Source: Methanolobus psychrophilus R15
Lineage (GTDB): Archaea > Halobacteriota > Methanosarcinia > Methanosarcinales > Methanosarcinaceae
DNA: 64,000 nt
Reading direction: 5' to 3'
NCBI GenBank assembly: GCA_000306725.1
Contig: CP003083.1
Span: 1,674,001 to 1,738,000 of the forward strand
Shown here: positions 1 to 7,434 of the stretch, in pieces
Layout: every line of letters starts with the position of its first letter
Position numbering within the stretch: the stretch's first letter is position 1
The notes under the pieces: model-generated
Told to the model about the DNA's origin: nothing
The model's database searches: none
What the model saw: the letters and a program-made list of their open reading frames with translations, nothing else
Position numbers and translations under genes: made by a program

Positions 1-301
1 CCATGCATCCTACGAGTCTGCTGGAGGGGATACCAACACCACTGTTACCCTGGTCGCCATCAAGCCTGATAGTACCGATATCGTGAGTTACCGGAACTTC
101 CATGCCAGCCTCGACACCTACCATCCTTGAAGGCATCGTGATGATATCCATTAGCTTGTCCAGCTCATCGCCACTAAGTTCAGGGATGTCTCCAAGATCT
201 ACGGCATCTGCCATTCCGTCCCTGAGGTCGGTAAGGATCTGCTCCTTTGTCAGGTAAACCCTTTTACCGTCTCCCATTCTCAACATGTGTTCAGTTGTCA
301 T
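1..301 (-). CDS. mtbB: Dimethylamine:corrinoid methyltransferase MtbB, N-terminal part (runs off the window)
   Basis: The first about 100 codons of a minus-strand gene cut by the window edge. MtbB transfers a methyl group from dimethylamine to its corrinoid protein MtbC in the cytoplasm. The N-terminus reads [20 protein letters not shown], followed by a stretch with [20 protein letters not shown], both typical of MtbB. The ATG at 301 follows a GGTGAG ribosome site and lies 11 bases after mtbC, so the two form an mtbCB operon. Members of the family carry an in-frame amber codon read as pyrrolysine about two thirds along the protein; that part lies outside the window. Identification by recall of the family is strong; only the 3' end is unknown. 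Confidence 0.93.
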   Translation of the reverse strand, partial: MTTEHMLRMGDGKRVYLTKEQILTDLRDGMADAVDLGDIPELSGDELDKLMDIITMPSRMVGVEAGMEVPVTHDIGTIRLDGDQGNSGVGIPSSRLVGCM

Positions 302-312
302 TCTCTCACCAC

Positions 313-957
313 TTAAAGAAGAAGTTCCTTGGCTCTTGCTACTGCTTCGCTTGCGTTCTCAGCGTAACAGTCAGCACCGATCTTGTCAGCCCAGGTCTGG
401 GTAGCGGGTGCTCCCCCGACCATGACCTTGACCTTGTCCCGCAGGCCCTGTTCCTTGAGCATCTCAATGACCTCTCTCTGGCCAGGAAGGGTGGTTGTCA
501 TGAGTGCGGACATGCCTACCATGCTTGCACCTGTTTCCTTGACCTTGTCAATGAAGTCCTGCAGGGGAACATCCCGTCCCAGGTCATGGACCTCAAAGCC
601 GGAGGACTGAAGCATTGTGGAAACGATGGATTTGCCGATGTCGTGCACATCTCCTTCGACAGTACCATTAACGATAACGGCAAGCTTCTTCTTTGCTGCA
701 TCCTTTGGCATGTCGGCTTCAAGCAACTTGACACCGGCTTCCATTGCACCGGCTGCCATCATTACATGAGGCAGGAATAACTTGCCTCTCTCGAACATGA
801 TACCAACATCATTCATTCCGGATGCAAGACCTTTCTCTATGATCTCTGCGGGTTCAATACCCTCACTTTTTGCCTTTTCAACGGCAGCTACAACCGCATC
901 CTTCTTGCAGGAAACGACCGCGTCGGAAAGCAGTTTGAAAGTTTCTTCTTTGCTCAT
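313..957 (-). CDS. mtbC: Dimethylamine corrinoid protein MtbC
   Basis: A 214-residue cobalamin-binding methyl carrier that accepts the methyl group from MtbB and passes it to MtbA. The N-terminal half is the helical B12-binding cap (about 1-88). The C-terminal Rossmann part has the corrinoid signature DVHDIGK with the lower-ligand histidine at residue 105, the SALMTTT loop near 150, and GGAP near 181. It directly precedes mtbB (11-base gap), the usual mtbCB order. A leader of about 65-90 bases separates it from a TATA-like box near 1045-1060. The assignment as the dimethylamine isoform rests on its partner gene; sequence alone says methylamine or methanol corrinoid protein. Confidence 0.92.
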   Translation of the reverse strand: MSKEETFKLLSDAVVSCKKDAVVAAVEKAKSEGIEPAEIIEKGLASGMNDVGIMFERGKLFLPHVMMAAGAMEAGVKLLEADMPKDAAKKKLAVIVNGTVEGDVHDIGKSIVSTMLQSSGFEVHDLGRDVPLQDFIDKVKETGASMVGMSALMTTTLPGQREVIEMLKEQGLRDKVKVMVGGAPATQTWADKIGADCYAENASEAVARAKELLL

Positions 958-1044
958 GGTAAACTCCTTTTCACTTTGGCTCCTCGACCTCTCATGAGAT
1001 AAATGGGACGCGGAGAGCAGTCAGTATTACTACCATAAAGAGAA

Positions 1045-1060
1045 AACTATATATCATAAA
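1045..1060 (-). promoter_or_regulatory. TATA-like box for mtbCB
   Basis: Read on the minus strand this AT-rich stretch contains TGATATATAG, a plausible archaeal TATA box, with transcription expected to begin about 25 bases nearer to mtbC (around 1020-1025), giving a leader of roughly 65 bases. Position and composition only; no start site is demonstrated. Confidence 0.45.
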
Positions 1061-1125
1061 CTCAGTGCAATGTGTCTATAGCATGTGAATTTATCATTAG
1101 TACAGTAATATTCCATCGTTCCTAC

Positions 1126-1150
1126 AATATTACAATGTGATTGTAATATT
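1126..1150. promoter_or_regulatory. Perfect 11-bp-arm palindrome upstream of mtbC
   Basis: Left arm AATATTACAAT (1126-1136) and right arm ATTGTAATATT (1140-1150) are exact inverted repeats around GTG. It lies about 70 bp upstream of the likely mtbC TATA box and just downstream of the spare corrinoid gene that ends at 1228. A transcript hairpin is possible, but no T-run follows on either strand. A dimeric regulator binding site is the favoured reading. Confidence 0.5.
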
Positions 1151-1227
1151 ACAATCACCACAGTTAACAAAAAGAGGAGTATAAGCAAAAAAAGGTTGAT
1201 GGCAGTTGAATAAAACTGATGTTCATT

Positions 1228-1878
1228 TTACTTAAGAAGGAGAAGTTCCTTTACCTTTTCGACAGCTTCAACAGCGTTCTTTGCATAACAATCCGCTCCT
1301 ATCCTGTCAGCCCATTCCTGAGTAGCCGGAGCACCACCAACCATGACCTTGATCTTATCCCTCAAGTCCTGCTCCTTGAGCATATTGATCAATTCATACT
1401 GGCGGTTAAGAGAAATAGTGGTCAGGGCAGACAGACTTATCAGGTCTGCATGTGTTTCTTTCGCTTTGTCAATAAAATCCTGCAGGGGAACATTCCTGCC
1501 AAGGTCGTGCACTGTGAAACCGGAGGCCCGAAGCATGCCTGACACGATGATCTTACCGATATCGTGTGCATCTCCCTCAACACTGCCATTAACTATGACG
1601 CCGGGCTTTCTGCCCAGACCTGTAGCCGGCAGGTCTGATTCCAGTATCATGATACCTCTTTCCATTGCATCGACTGCAAGAATCAGGTGTGACAGGAACA
1701 AGCTTCCCCTCTCAAAGAGGATACCCACTTCATTGACCCCTGAAGCAAGCCCTTTCTCTATGATCTCTGCAGCTTCGATGCCTTCTTTTTTTGCTCTTTC
1801 AACTGCTGCTTCTGTAGCATTTACGTCGCATGAGACAATAGCATCAGATATTGCCTGTAAGATTTCTCCCTTGCTCAT
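1228..1878 (-). CDS. Second MtbC-like methylamine corrinoid protein without an adjacent methyltransferase
   Basis: A 216-residue paralogue of the neighbouring mtbC with the same layout: helical cap, then a B12-binding Rossmann domain with His105. The signature reads DAHDIGK instead of DVHDIGK, and the loop SLSALTTISLNRQ replaces the [11 protein letters not shown] of mtbC. The start is placed at MSKGEIL (1878), which aligns with MtbC; an in-frame extension to 1935 is not expected. A TATA-like stretch (TTTTTTATATAATA on the minus strand, about 1893-1910) lies close upstream, so the leader is short. It lies between mtbA and mtbCB as a single gene. It may carry methyl groups from another methylamine or methoxyl methyltransferase, or be a divergent spare. 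Substrate unknown. Confidence 0.82.
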   Translation of the reverse strand: MSKGEILQAISDAIVSCDVNATEAAVERAKKEGIEAAEIIEKGLASGVNEVGILFERGSLFLSHLILAVDAMERGIMILESDLPATGLGRKPGVIVNGSVEGDAHDIGKIIVSGMLRASGFTVHDLGRNVPLQDFIDKAKETHADLISLSALTTISLNRQYELINMLKEQDLRDKIKVMVGGAPATQEWADRIGADCYAKNAVEAVEKVKELLLLK

Positions 1879-2039
1879 AGCGCATACTCTCTTAGATTTT
1901 ATTATATAAAAAACACTAGAAAAAGATACAACCAATGAACTTATACACGTTTATAGTTATCCTCTGGGATAAAAATAGCTTCTCCGGGTGGAAAGGTTGT
2001 GAATACTCAATGAGAACTGCCCCGGAGAAAATCTTAATT

Positions 2040-3059
2040 TTAATATATATGGCTCTTCGCCATCCCGACCATTGCCTTGAGGTTCTCAGTAGGTGTCTTG
2101 CTGACAATACCACATCCTGGAGCCAGTAATCCCACACCTGCATCCAGCACTTTCTGTGATGCTTCCTTTACAACTTCAGGTGTCTGGTTCCAGAGAACAT
2201 TTACAGGATCGAGGTTACCCACGATAATAGCCTTGTCCACCTTGCTCACAGCAGTTGCAACATCCACGTTCTGGTCAACACTGATGGCATCCACACCGGA
2301 AGACTCCATAAGGGCCAGGCCCTGGGTGGTGTCACCGCAGATGTGCAGAACAGTGGCGACATTGAGCTCACGCATTGCATCGACTATTTTTTTGTGGTAA
2401 GGGACCACGAACTTTTCATAGAACTGGGCGCCAATGAGCTGGGCACTTGCTGTGGGGTCGATGATGACCATTGTATCCGCACCGTTCTCAGCCATCTTCT
2501 TTGCATAGGCAATGTTGAATTCGGTCGTGAACTCCATGAGGGCCAGACCAAATGCCTCGTCGGTGAAGATGGTCATGAACCAGTCGTCACCATTCATGTG
2601 CTGGGCAAGGGAGAAGGGTCCGATCATGCTTCCCATGATCGGGAGTTCCTTGCCATACTTGTCTGTGAGTATCTTTATAGCATCGCACACGACACTGATC
2701 CTGCCTTTGTTGATGTCGTGTCCGCTGAGCTTCTCAATGTCTGCGGCATCCTTTACCACATGACCGACAACGGAGGGCTGCTGCTCCCTGGTGCCGGGTT
2801 TGATCTTGCAGCCGAAGAACTCGGCCTCTGCAGTGATATCAAAAGGAACACGCACAGCTTCAAAGCCCACGACCGTGTGGCCTGCTTCTGCAAGTGCTGC
2901 CATCTTCCGGGCATCTTCGTTCGCCTCGGGCCAGAAGGCTCCGCAGGCTTCCATCTGTTCTACTGTGCCTGTCTGTGTAAATGAGACAGCAGGCATCCTG
3001 TCCACAGGCTGTCCTTTAAGGGCGCGTGCCAATCGTTCTTTGGGGGTATATTCTGTCAT
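2040..3059 (-). CDS. mtbA: Methylcobamide:CoM methyltransferase MtbA (methylamine-specific)
   Basis: A 339-residue member of the uroporphyrinogen-decarboxylase fold family. It moves the methyl group from methylated MtbC or MtmC to coenzyme M, giving methyl-CoM for methanogenesis. The zinc ligands that activate the CoM thiol are visible as His239 and Cys241 (in LHICGDTT) and Cys316 (in [10 protein letters not shown]). The N-terminus [10 protein letters not shown] matches MtbA, rather than the methanol enzyme MtaA, by recall. The start at 3059 is chosen on that homology; an ATG at 3068 (MCY) is an alternative and fits a weak AGGGA site better. Its first 213 bp belong to a 421-bp tandem duplication, so the gene is preceded by copies of its own 5' end and of the superoxide reductase 3' end. 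Confidence 0.93.
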   Translation of the reverse strand: MTEYTPKERLARALKGQPVDRMPAVSFTQTGTVEQMEACGAFWPEANEDARKMAALAEAGHTVVGFEAVRVPFDITAEAEFFGCKIKPGTREQQPSVVGHVVKDAADIEKLSGHDINKGRISVVCDAIKILTDKYGKELPIMGSMIGPFSLAQHMNGDDWFMTIFTDEAFGLALMEFTTEFNIAYAKKMAENGADTMVIIDPTASAQLIGAQFYEKFVVPYHKKIVDAMRELNVATVLHICGDTTQGLALMESSGVDAISVDQNVDVATAVSKVDKAIIVGNLDPVNVLWNQTPEVVKEASQKVLDAGVGLLAPGCGIVSKTPTENLKAMVGMAKSHIY

Positions 3060-3267
3060 ATAACACATCTTCTCTGGTCCCTGAATTACAACTGCGGACC
3101 CCACTTGCATTTCTTCCCTGGTTTTACGAGTGCTGAGATAATCTCTATTCCCCTGGAATCTTCCCAGGTCCCATGTACATTGCAGGTAACAACTGCCGTG
3201 AGTTTAACAATAGCTGAACGTGTACCACAGGCACCGCACAGGCCAAAACCATGAACAGTACAATTTC
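2847..3267. repeat. 421-bp tandem duplication, copy 1
   Basis: This unit is repeated head to tail at 3268-3688. Copy 1 holds the first 213 bp of the intact mtbA, the mtbA upstream gap and the last 182 bp of the superoxide reductase gene. I see only about four mismatches between copies, all in the mtbA-coding part (2870-2925 region); the rest appears identical. Both copies start with AACACGCAC and end with CAATTTC. Confidence 0.93.
3086..3267 (-). pseudogene. Duplicated 3' fragment of the superoxide reductase gene
   Basis: Identical to the last 182 bp of the gene at 3507-3986, including its stop codon, but without a 5' part. It arose from the 421-bp duplication and reads into the mtbA fragment upstream. 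It should not give a functional protein, although its sequence serves as the leader of the intact mtbA. Confidence 0.88.
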
Positions 3268-3480
3268 AACACGCACAGCTTCAAAGCCCACGACGGTGTG
3301 TCCTGCTTCTGCAAGTGCTGCCATCTTCTGGGCATCTTCGTTGGCCTCGGGCCAGAAGGCTCCGCAGGCTTCCATCTGTTCTACTGTGCCTGTCTGTGTA
3401 AATGAGACAGCAGGCATCCTGTCCACAGGCTGTCCTTTAAGGGCGCGTGCCAATCGTTCTTTGGGGGTATATTCTGTCAT
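3268..3480 (-). pseudogene. Duplicated 5' fragment of mtbA (71 codons)
   Basis: Carries the mtbA start and the first 71 codons, up to the EAVRV motif, then runs out of frame into the superoxide reductase fragment and stops at 3145. It differs from the intact gene at a few bases (for example DAQKMAAL instead of DARKMAAL). It sits directly after the intact superoxide reductase gene, where a complete mtbA would be expected, so the ancestral order was probably superoxide reductase then mtbA with a 26-base gap. Translation of the stub is possible because its start region is intact. Confidence 0.88.
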
Positions 3481-3688
3481 ATAACACATCTTCTCTGGTC
3501 CCTGAATTACAACTGCGGACCCCACTTGCATTTCTTCCCTGGTTTTACGAGTGCTGAGATAATCTCTATTCCCCTGGAATCTTCCCAGGTCCCATGTACA
3601 TTGCAGGTAACAACTGCCGTGAGTTTAACAATAGCTGAACGTGTACCACAGGCACCGCACAGGCCAAAACCATGAACAGTACAATTTC
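3268..3688. repeat. 421-bp tandem duplication, copy 2
   Basis: Second unit of the direct repeat described for 2847-3267, immediately adjacent to it. It contains the truncated mtbA stub and the true 3' end of the superoxide reductase gene. Confidence 0.93.
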
Positions 3689-3986
3689 TTATCTCACGCG
3701 CAACAATCATGTCTTCGGTCCCTGCCACTTCAAAGACCGCCTCAGCCACTCCTTCGGTCGTTTTGAATTCCACTTTACCAATGGGATTTTCATCCAGATA
3801 TAATTCTATCTGGCTGATGTAGTGTTTTTCATCCATGACATGAGGGACATTCCCTACTATCACCTTCACCTCAAACGGCTCTCCGGCTATTGCCTCATCA
3901 GGAGCTACAATAACGGGAGCATGCTTCTTTTCTGAATCATTCAGATTCCCATAGTCCTTTATTTGCTGATTAGCATTTAGTGTCAT
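3507..3986 (-). CDS. Superoxide reductase-like (class II desulfoferrodoxin family) protein with extra cysteines
   Basis: A 159-residue protein of the neelaredoxin/superoxide reductase family, which reduces superoxide at a mononuclear Fe(His)4Cys centre in the cytoplasm. The expected ligands are visible: His22 in KHAPVI, His49 and His55 in [11 protein letters not shown], Cys128 and His131 in CNVHG. It is longer than the simplest family members and carries additional cysteines at 102, 110, 113 and 153, including LCGACG. These could hold an iron-sulfur cluster, as reported for methanoferrodoxin of Methanosarcina mazei; that is inference. A GTGAGG ribosome site precedes the ATG. Its position before mtbA suggests protection of the oxygen-sensitive corrinoid/CoM methyl transfer system. 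Its 3' 182 bp are duplicated. Confidence 0.85.
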   Translation of the reverse strand: MTLNANQQIKDYGNLNDSEKKHAPVIVAPDEAIAGEPFEVKVIVGNVPHVMDEKHYISQIELYLDENPIGKVEFKTTEGVAEAVFEVAGTEDMIVAREIRNCTVHGFGLCGACGTRSAIVKLTAVVTCNVHGTWEDSRGIEIISALVKPGKKCKWGPQL

Positions 3987-4062
3987 AACCTCACCTTACT
4001 TTATTTGTTAACAGACCTTTTCTGTGGAAAAGCTTCTATCTTTTCTGTCAAAAAAAGGAGGA

Positions 4063-4080
4063 AAATGCCAGAAGGCATTT
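4063..4080 (-). terminator. Terminator after the permease cassette
   Basis: Arms AAATGCC and GGCATTT flank AGAA. On the minus strand the stem is followed a few bases on by a run of seven T. It lies just after the last gene of the cassette (stop at 4084). Confidence 0.72.
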
Positions 4081-4083
4081 ACC

Positions 4084-4329
4084 TCAATACTTATAGTTGC
4101 TGACAGAATGGTATAGCATGATAGCAAAGAAAATGACGATTCCCGCCAGCAAGCTAAAGTATCCGACAGGATCCCATAGGAACACAATTGCTCCTGTCTC
4201 TGTCCATCCCACCAGTACTGAACCCTGGATCTGTGTAGGCACTACAAGACATATGAAGGCGAGTGCGAATACAAAGACAATATCGAATGCCTCCATCAGT
4301 GCATTTTTCTTCTTTAATTCCCCGTCCAT
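4084..4329 (-). CDS. Small two-helix membrane protein, last gene of permease cassette
   Basis: About 81 residues, family not recognised. A charged N-terminus (MDGELKKKNALMEAFD) is followed by two hydrophobic segments, about 15-34 and 50-72, and a short tail ending in NYKY. The start at 4329 is chosen because AAGGAGG, overlapping the stop codon of the preceding gene, is six bases upstream; an ATG two codons earlier touches that site and is less likely. The overlap implies translational coupling to the 99-residue protein and the permease. Likely an accessory or stabilising subunit of the transporter; inference from operon structure only. Confidence 0.75.
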   Translation of the reverse strand: MDGELKKKNALMEAFDIVFVFALAFICLVVPTQIQGSVLVGWTETGAIVFLWDPVGYFSLLAGIVIFFAIMLYHSVSNYKY

Positions 4330-4340
4330 GTTCATCCTCC

Positions 4341-4640
4341 TTAATCGTAATACCTCAATTCATGCATATGCTGTTTAAGCGACTTACGCACTTCCCAGTA
4401 TCCAATCGTTTCAATTCCTACCACAAGTAAGAAGAATACCAGATATAGCCCTCTGATCCCTGCTGATACGGCTGGTCCTGCATAGGAAAGGATTGTGTAC
4501 ACTACATAACCTTCTACTATGACAAGCAATGCCAGTGCACCTATTATCAGATATGTGTCCTTTCGCAATCCTTGCTCGTACTTCTCGTGGTTGATCTCAT
4601 GCGCCACCTGAGTGTGGGTTGCCTGTTTAATTTCATTCAT
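4341..4640 (-). CDS. Small two-helix membrane protein coupled to the permease
   Basis: A 99-residue protein of unknown family. A hydrophilic, histidine-containing N-terminus of about 27 residues (MNEIKQATHTQVAHEINHEK) is followed by hydrophobic segments at about 30-52 and 62-82 and a basic tail with KSLKQHMHEL. The ribosome site AAGGAG lies inside the last codons of the permease gene, whose stop is five bases before this start, so expression is coupled. The gene downstream is coupled in the same way. A role as a partner of the adjacent amine permease is inferred; no enzymatic motif is seen. Confidence 0.75.
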   Translation of the reverse strand: MNEIKQATHTQVAHEINHEKYEQGLRKDTYLIIGALALLVIVEGYVVYTILSYAGPAVSAGIRGLYLVFFLLVVGIETIGYWEVRKSLKQHMHELRYYD

Positions 4641-4645
4641 TCATC

Positions 4646-6037
4646 TCACTCCTTTGTATCATGATGTGATGGGTTAGGCCAGCCCATTTCTTTGCCCCAG
4701 TCAAAGTGCTTTATATGCTTCTTGTGTCTGTTGTGGAAATAGAAGTACGCTATCAGGTAGAATGCCAGAGCGAAAAGCAGGTTATACCTGTATCCCCAGA
4801 ACAGCGTGGACATTATAACTATTGCAATTGCCATTGAAAACCAAGCGATCCAGGGCTGGAGTGGGCTAACGAACGGGCGCACTTTACTACTATTCATCGG
4901 GAATAGTTTTCTGAACCTTATGAGAGAGAACGGGATCAGCACGTAGCACAGCAGCCCTGATACAATAGAGAAGGTAATGACCTGGTCCAGATATCCACTG
5001 AATGCGAAAGCTATGGCAATGGGCATCGTGAAGATAACCGCCTTGTAAGGGGTCTGGTACTTCGGGTGCACTGAAGAGAACCATGGTGACACAAAGTGAT
5101 CTCTTGAAAGTGCGAACCACGATCTTGAAGAATCACAGACACATCCGTTAGCGCTTGAAAGACATGTAAGCAGTGTCCCAAGTGCTAGCAAAGCTATCAA
5201 CAGGTATACGCCACTTGCCTGCGCCGCCTCGAACAGAGGATAGACCGAGACTCCAAGACCTTCGGCCGGTACGCTGGAATCAATAAGCATTGTGCATACG
5301 AAGAGTGTCATTGCCGCTCCGACAAGCAGAGTGATCATTCCGGCCTGCTGTCCCAGTGGCACTGCCCTTGAAGGATGCTTGCACTCTTCTGCACACATTG
5401 CAGCTCCCTCGATTCCCAGGAAGAACCATGGACCAAATTGCAAAGCTGCAAACAGACCGATAAGTCCGTTTGGAAGAGCTCCTTGGAATAGTCTCTCCGG
5501 ATTCATCTCAAATACACCAAAGGTTCCTGAGAAGAAGAACACGATAATAGCAAGGAAAGCTATCGCAGTCATGAAGAAATTCAGCGTCAGTGCGGCCACA
5601 ACACCCCTATAGTTAATGAAGGTCAGCGTTGCTATCACAAGCAATGTTATAGGGAAGACCTGCAGGTCAGGCCAGATCTCCTGCGCAATAAAAGCAACAA
5701 CAATAGCATCAGCAGCCTGAAGGGCTATATACTCCATATATACTGCAAGACCGACGCTCGCAGCAGCGCCTGGTCCTATAAACAACCTAGCCCAATCATA
5801 GGGTCCTCCCGCCAGTTTTGTAGAAGACCCAAGTTCGCTTGCACACAGAGAGATCATAATGTACATCGTTCCGGCAACAAGCATTGCAAACAGAGAACCA
5901 AGAACCCCTCCTTTTGCTATAGTGAAGTTCCAGCCCATATACTCACCCACAAGGACTATACCTACACCCAAAGCCCAAACATGGTAAGGTCTGAGGGATT
6001 TGACCAGTCCGGGTGATTCCATCATTTGTTCAGCCAA
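4646..6037 (-). CDS. APC-family permease, probable methylamine transporter
   Basis: A 463-residue integral membrane protein with about twelve hydrophobic helices of the amino acid-polyamine-organocation superfamily, resembling ethanolamine permeases. Its place next to mtmB and mtmC makes it a candidate methylamine uptake protein, like the MtmP/MttP permeases known in Methanosarcina. Typical APC features are visible, for instance GWNFTIAKGG in helix 1 and the GPYDWARLF stretch after helix 2. Translation starts at TTG (6037), supported by GAGGTGA at the right distance; this site overlaps the stop codon of the 36-residue gene upstream. Substrate (monomethylamine or other amine) cannot be told from sequence. 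It lies about 100 bp downstream of the mtmB terminator. Confidence 0.86.
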   Translation of the reverse strand: MAEQMMESPGLVKSLRPYHVWALGVGIVLVGEYMGWNFTIAKGGVLGSLFAMLVAGTMYIMISLCASELGSSTKLAGGPYDWARLFIGPGAAASVGLAVYMEYIALQAADAIVVAFIAQEIWPDLQVFPITLLVIATLTFINYRGVVAALTLNFFMTAIAFLAIIVFFFSGTFGVFEMNPERLFQGALPNGLIGLFAALQFGPWFFLGIEGAAMCAEECKHPSRAVPLGQQAGMITLLVGAAMTLFVCTMLIDSSVPAEGLGVSVYPLFEAAQASGVYLLIALLALGTLLTCLSSANGCVCDSSRSWFALSRDHFVSPWFSSVHPKYQTPYKAVIFTMPIAIAFAFSGYLDQVITFSIVSGLLCYVLIPFSLIRFRKLFPMNSSKVRPFVSPLQPWIAWFSMAIAIVIMSTLFWGYRYNLLFALAFYLIAYFYFHNRHKKHIKHFDWGKEMGWPNPSHHDTKE

Positions 6038-6041
6038 GATA

Positions 6042-6152
6042 TCACCTCTTCAGTTTTTTAGCAACTTTGCTGGCATCCAGTAGAACCCATCCAATCAAAC
6101 TGAAGGCCAGTAAGTATATTATTCCATTGATAATTGTCCAATATGCATCCAT
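6042..6152 (-). CDS. 36-residue single-helix membrane protein leading the permease cassette
   Basis: A short gene that is easily missed. It starts at ATG 6152 after a strong GGAGGAG ribosome site and encodes a short N-terminus (MDAYWTIINGI), one hydrophobic segment of about 20 residues and a basic tail ending KVAKKLKR. Its TGA stop is embedded in the GAGGTGA site of the permease, leaving four bases between the genes. The composition, one helix with a positive-inside tail, and the coupling point to a real small membrane protein, perhaps a transporter regulator. No known family recognised. Confidence 0.74.
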   Translation of the reverse strand: MDAYWTIINGIIYLLAFSLIGWVLLDASKVAKKLKR

Positions 6153-6216
6153 GGGAATAACTCCTCCTGCGTATTATTTTCACATGATTATTAGTTACAT
6201 TACTTTTGATAAAAAA

Positions 6217-6240
6217 TGCCAGTGAACTTTTTCACTGGCA
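6217..6240 (-). terminator. Terminator after mtmB
   Basis: Ten-base arms TGCCAGTGAA and TTCACTGGCA around CTTT; on the minus strand the hairpin is followed by TTTTTT. It lies 18 bp beyond the mtmB stop codon and about 65 bp before the permease cassette, so the cassette either has its own promoter or depends on readthrough. Confidence 0.8.
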
Positions 6241-6257
6241 AGCTTTTTTCGTTGATC

Positions 6258-7304
6258 TTAGAATACCAGGCCCAGGCCCTCGAGCTTCTTGCGTGCGCCC
6301 TCGTAGACCGTGACGTATTCTTCGGTAGGTGTTATGGTCTTGACATCATAACATTCCTGGAACGTCTTACCCTGAGGTGCTGTTGCATAGTTCTTCTCGT
6401 ACATCTTGACGAGATTGTCGAGTATCCTGTTGACCTCTTCTATTTCCATGCCTGCGGTTGCCTTGGCTGCCTGTCCCATCATCCTGGCTTCCATACCTGT
6501 GGTCTTGTCCTGGACGACACCCTTGGCTGCTGCGACACCTGAGAGGATCTCACGGCCGGATGCTGTGTCAGTGATGGCCTGTGCTGAAGCTTCCAGCAGA
6601 CACATCTCGGTACACGGACCTGCACATGGATAGTACTGGTTGCCTGAGAGGATGTCAGTGAACTCTGAGATGGTTGCACAGGTCCAGCCTGCGATCATCA
6701 GGGTTTCCCTGGTGTTGGTCGATCCCCAGCGGATGTGCACCGGACCGTCAAGGTGCCAGGTTGCATTGCTCATCACAAAGGCGTTGAGGTGGGTCGCAAT
6801 ATCAACGATAGCAGTCTCTTCTATGCCTCCGGCATAGCCACCGAAGATGGGCATCTGCTCATCCATGATGATGTCACTGTTAGCATTGTAGTGTGCGATC
6901 ACACTTATTGCATCGAGGTCGATCTTGAGCTCATTGAGCTGTGAGAGCTCGTGGCTGTCACTGCTAATCATGCCACCGGCACAGTCAGCAGAGATATTTC
7001 CCTGAGCGGACAGGGAAGTCTCCGGTCCCTATATACCCATGCCAGGTCTGCCGGCCATTGCTGCTGCGGTTTTGATAAGCCTTGTCTCGGTCTTGGCTGC
7101 AAGGATCTCGTAGGGACTCTTGGGTATTGTCGGTTTGCCGCGCACTGTCATCATTACACCGTTGACAATGGTGTCTACTTCCTTCTCAAGTGCGTAGCTC
7201 AGGTGGACTGGCATGAATACGTCTTCTGATATTGGAGAACCAGTCGGGCCACCCTGGATTATGGGCTTGCGCTTGTCGCCGACCTTTCTCTTGCGGACGT
7301 TTAC
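6258..7304 (-). pseudogene. mtmB: mtmB segment A: codons 111-458 of monomethylamine methyltransferase with amber codon
   Basis: MtmB moves the methyl of monomethylamine to MtmC. This segment encodes the C-terminal 348 residues, from VNVRKRKVGD to the end EGLGLVF, in one frame interrupted only by TAG at 7029-7031. That amber codon lies in GRPGMGI-TAG-GPETSLS, exactly the pyrrolysine site at codon 202 of the family. It includes the TIM-barrel parts with IFGGYAGGIEETAIVD and the PCAGPCTEMCL motif. It lacks codons 1-110; its upstream edge joins in frame to segment B at about 7304/7305. Segment C just upstream supplies the missing start but is frame-shifted relative to this part. Either a rearranged gene or an assembly artefact. 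Confidence 0.9.
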
Positions 7305-7434
7305 GGACAGGGAAGTCTCCGGTCCCTATATGCCCATGCCAGGTCTGCCGGCGATAGCGCATGCAGTCTTGATAAGCCTTGCCTCGGTCTTGGCTGCAAG
7401 GATCTCGTAGGGACTCTTGGGGATTGTCGGGTTG
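7305..7434 (-). pseudogene. mtmB: mtmB segment B: isolated copy of codons about 167-209 with its own amber codon
   Basis: A 130-bp piece that repeats the region around the pyrrolysine site (PTIPKSPYEILAAKTEARLI ... GRPGMGI-TAG-GPETSLS), with TAG at 7326-7328. Its sequence matches segment C rather than A (for example TACAIAG instead of TAAAMAG). The downstream junction to segment A is in frame; the upstream junction to segment C (near 7431-7437, with a GTTG microhomology) shifts the frame. It cannot be part of a working MtmB as arranged. Confidence 0.88.

Noticed and set aside
247-780. Long plus-strand ORFs opposite mtbC, mtbA, ftr and similar genes
   Set aside because: They are antisense shadows of strongly recognisable minus-strand genes with no features of their own.
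3145-3531. 128-codon minus-strand ORF starting like MtbA and ending in an unrelated tail
   Set aside because: It is a chimera created by the 421-bp duplication: MtbA start followed by out-of-frame superoxide reductase sequence. Listed as pseudogene fragments instead of a new gene.
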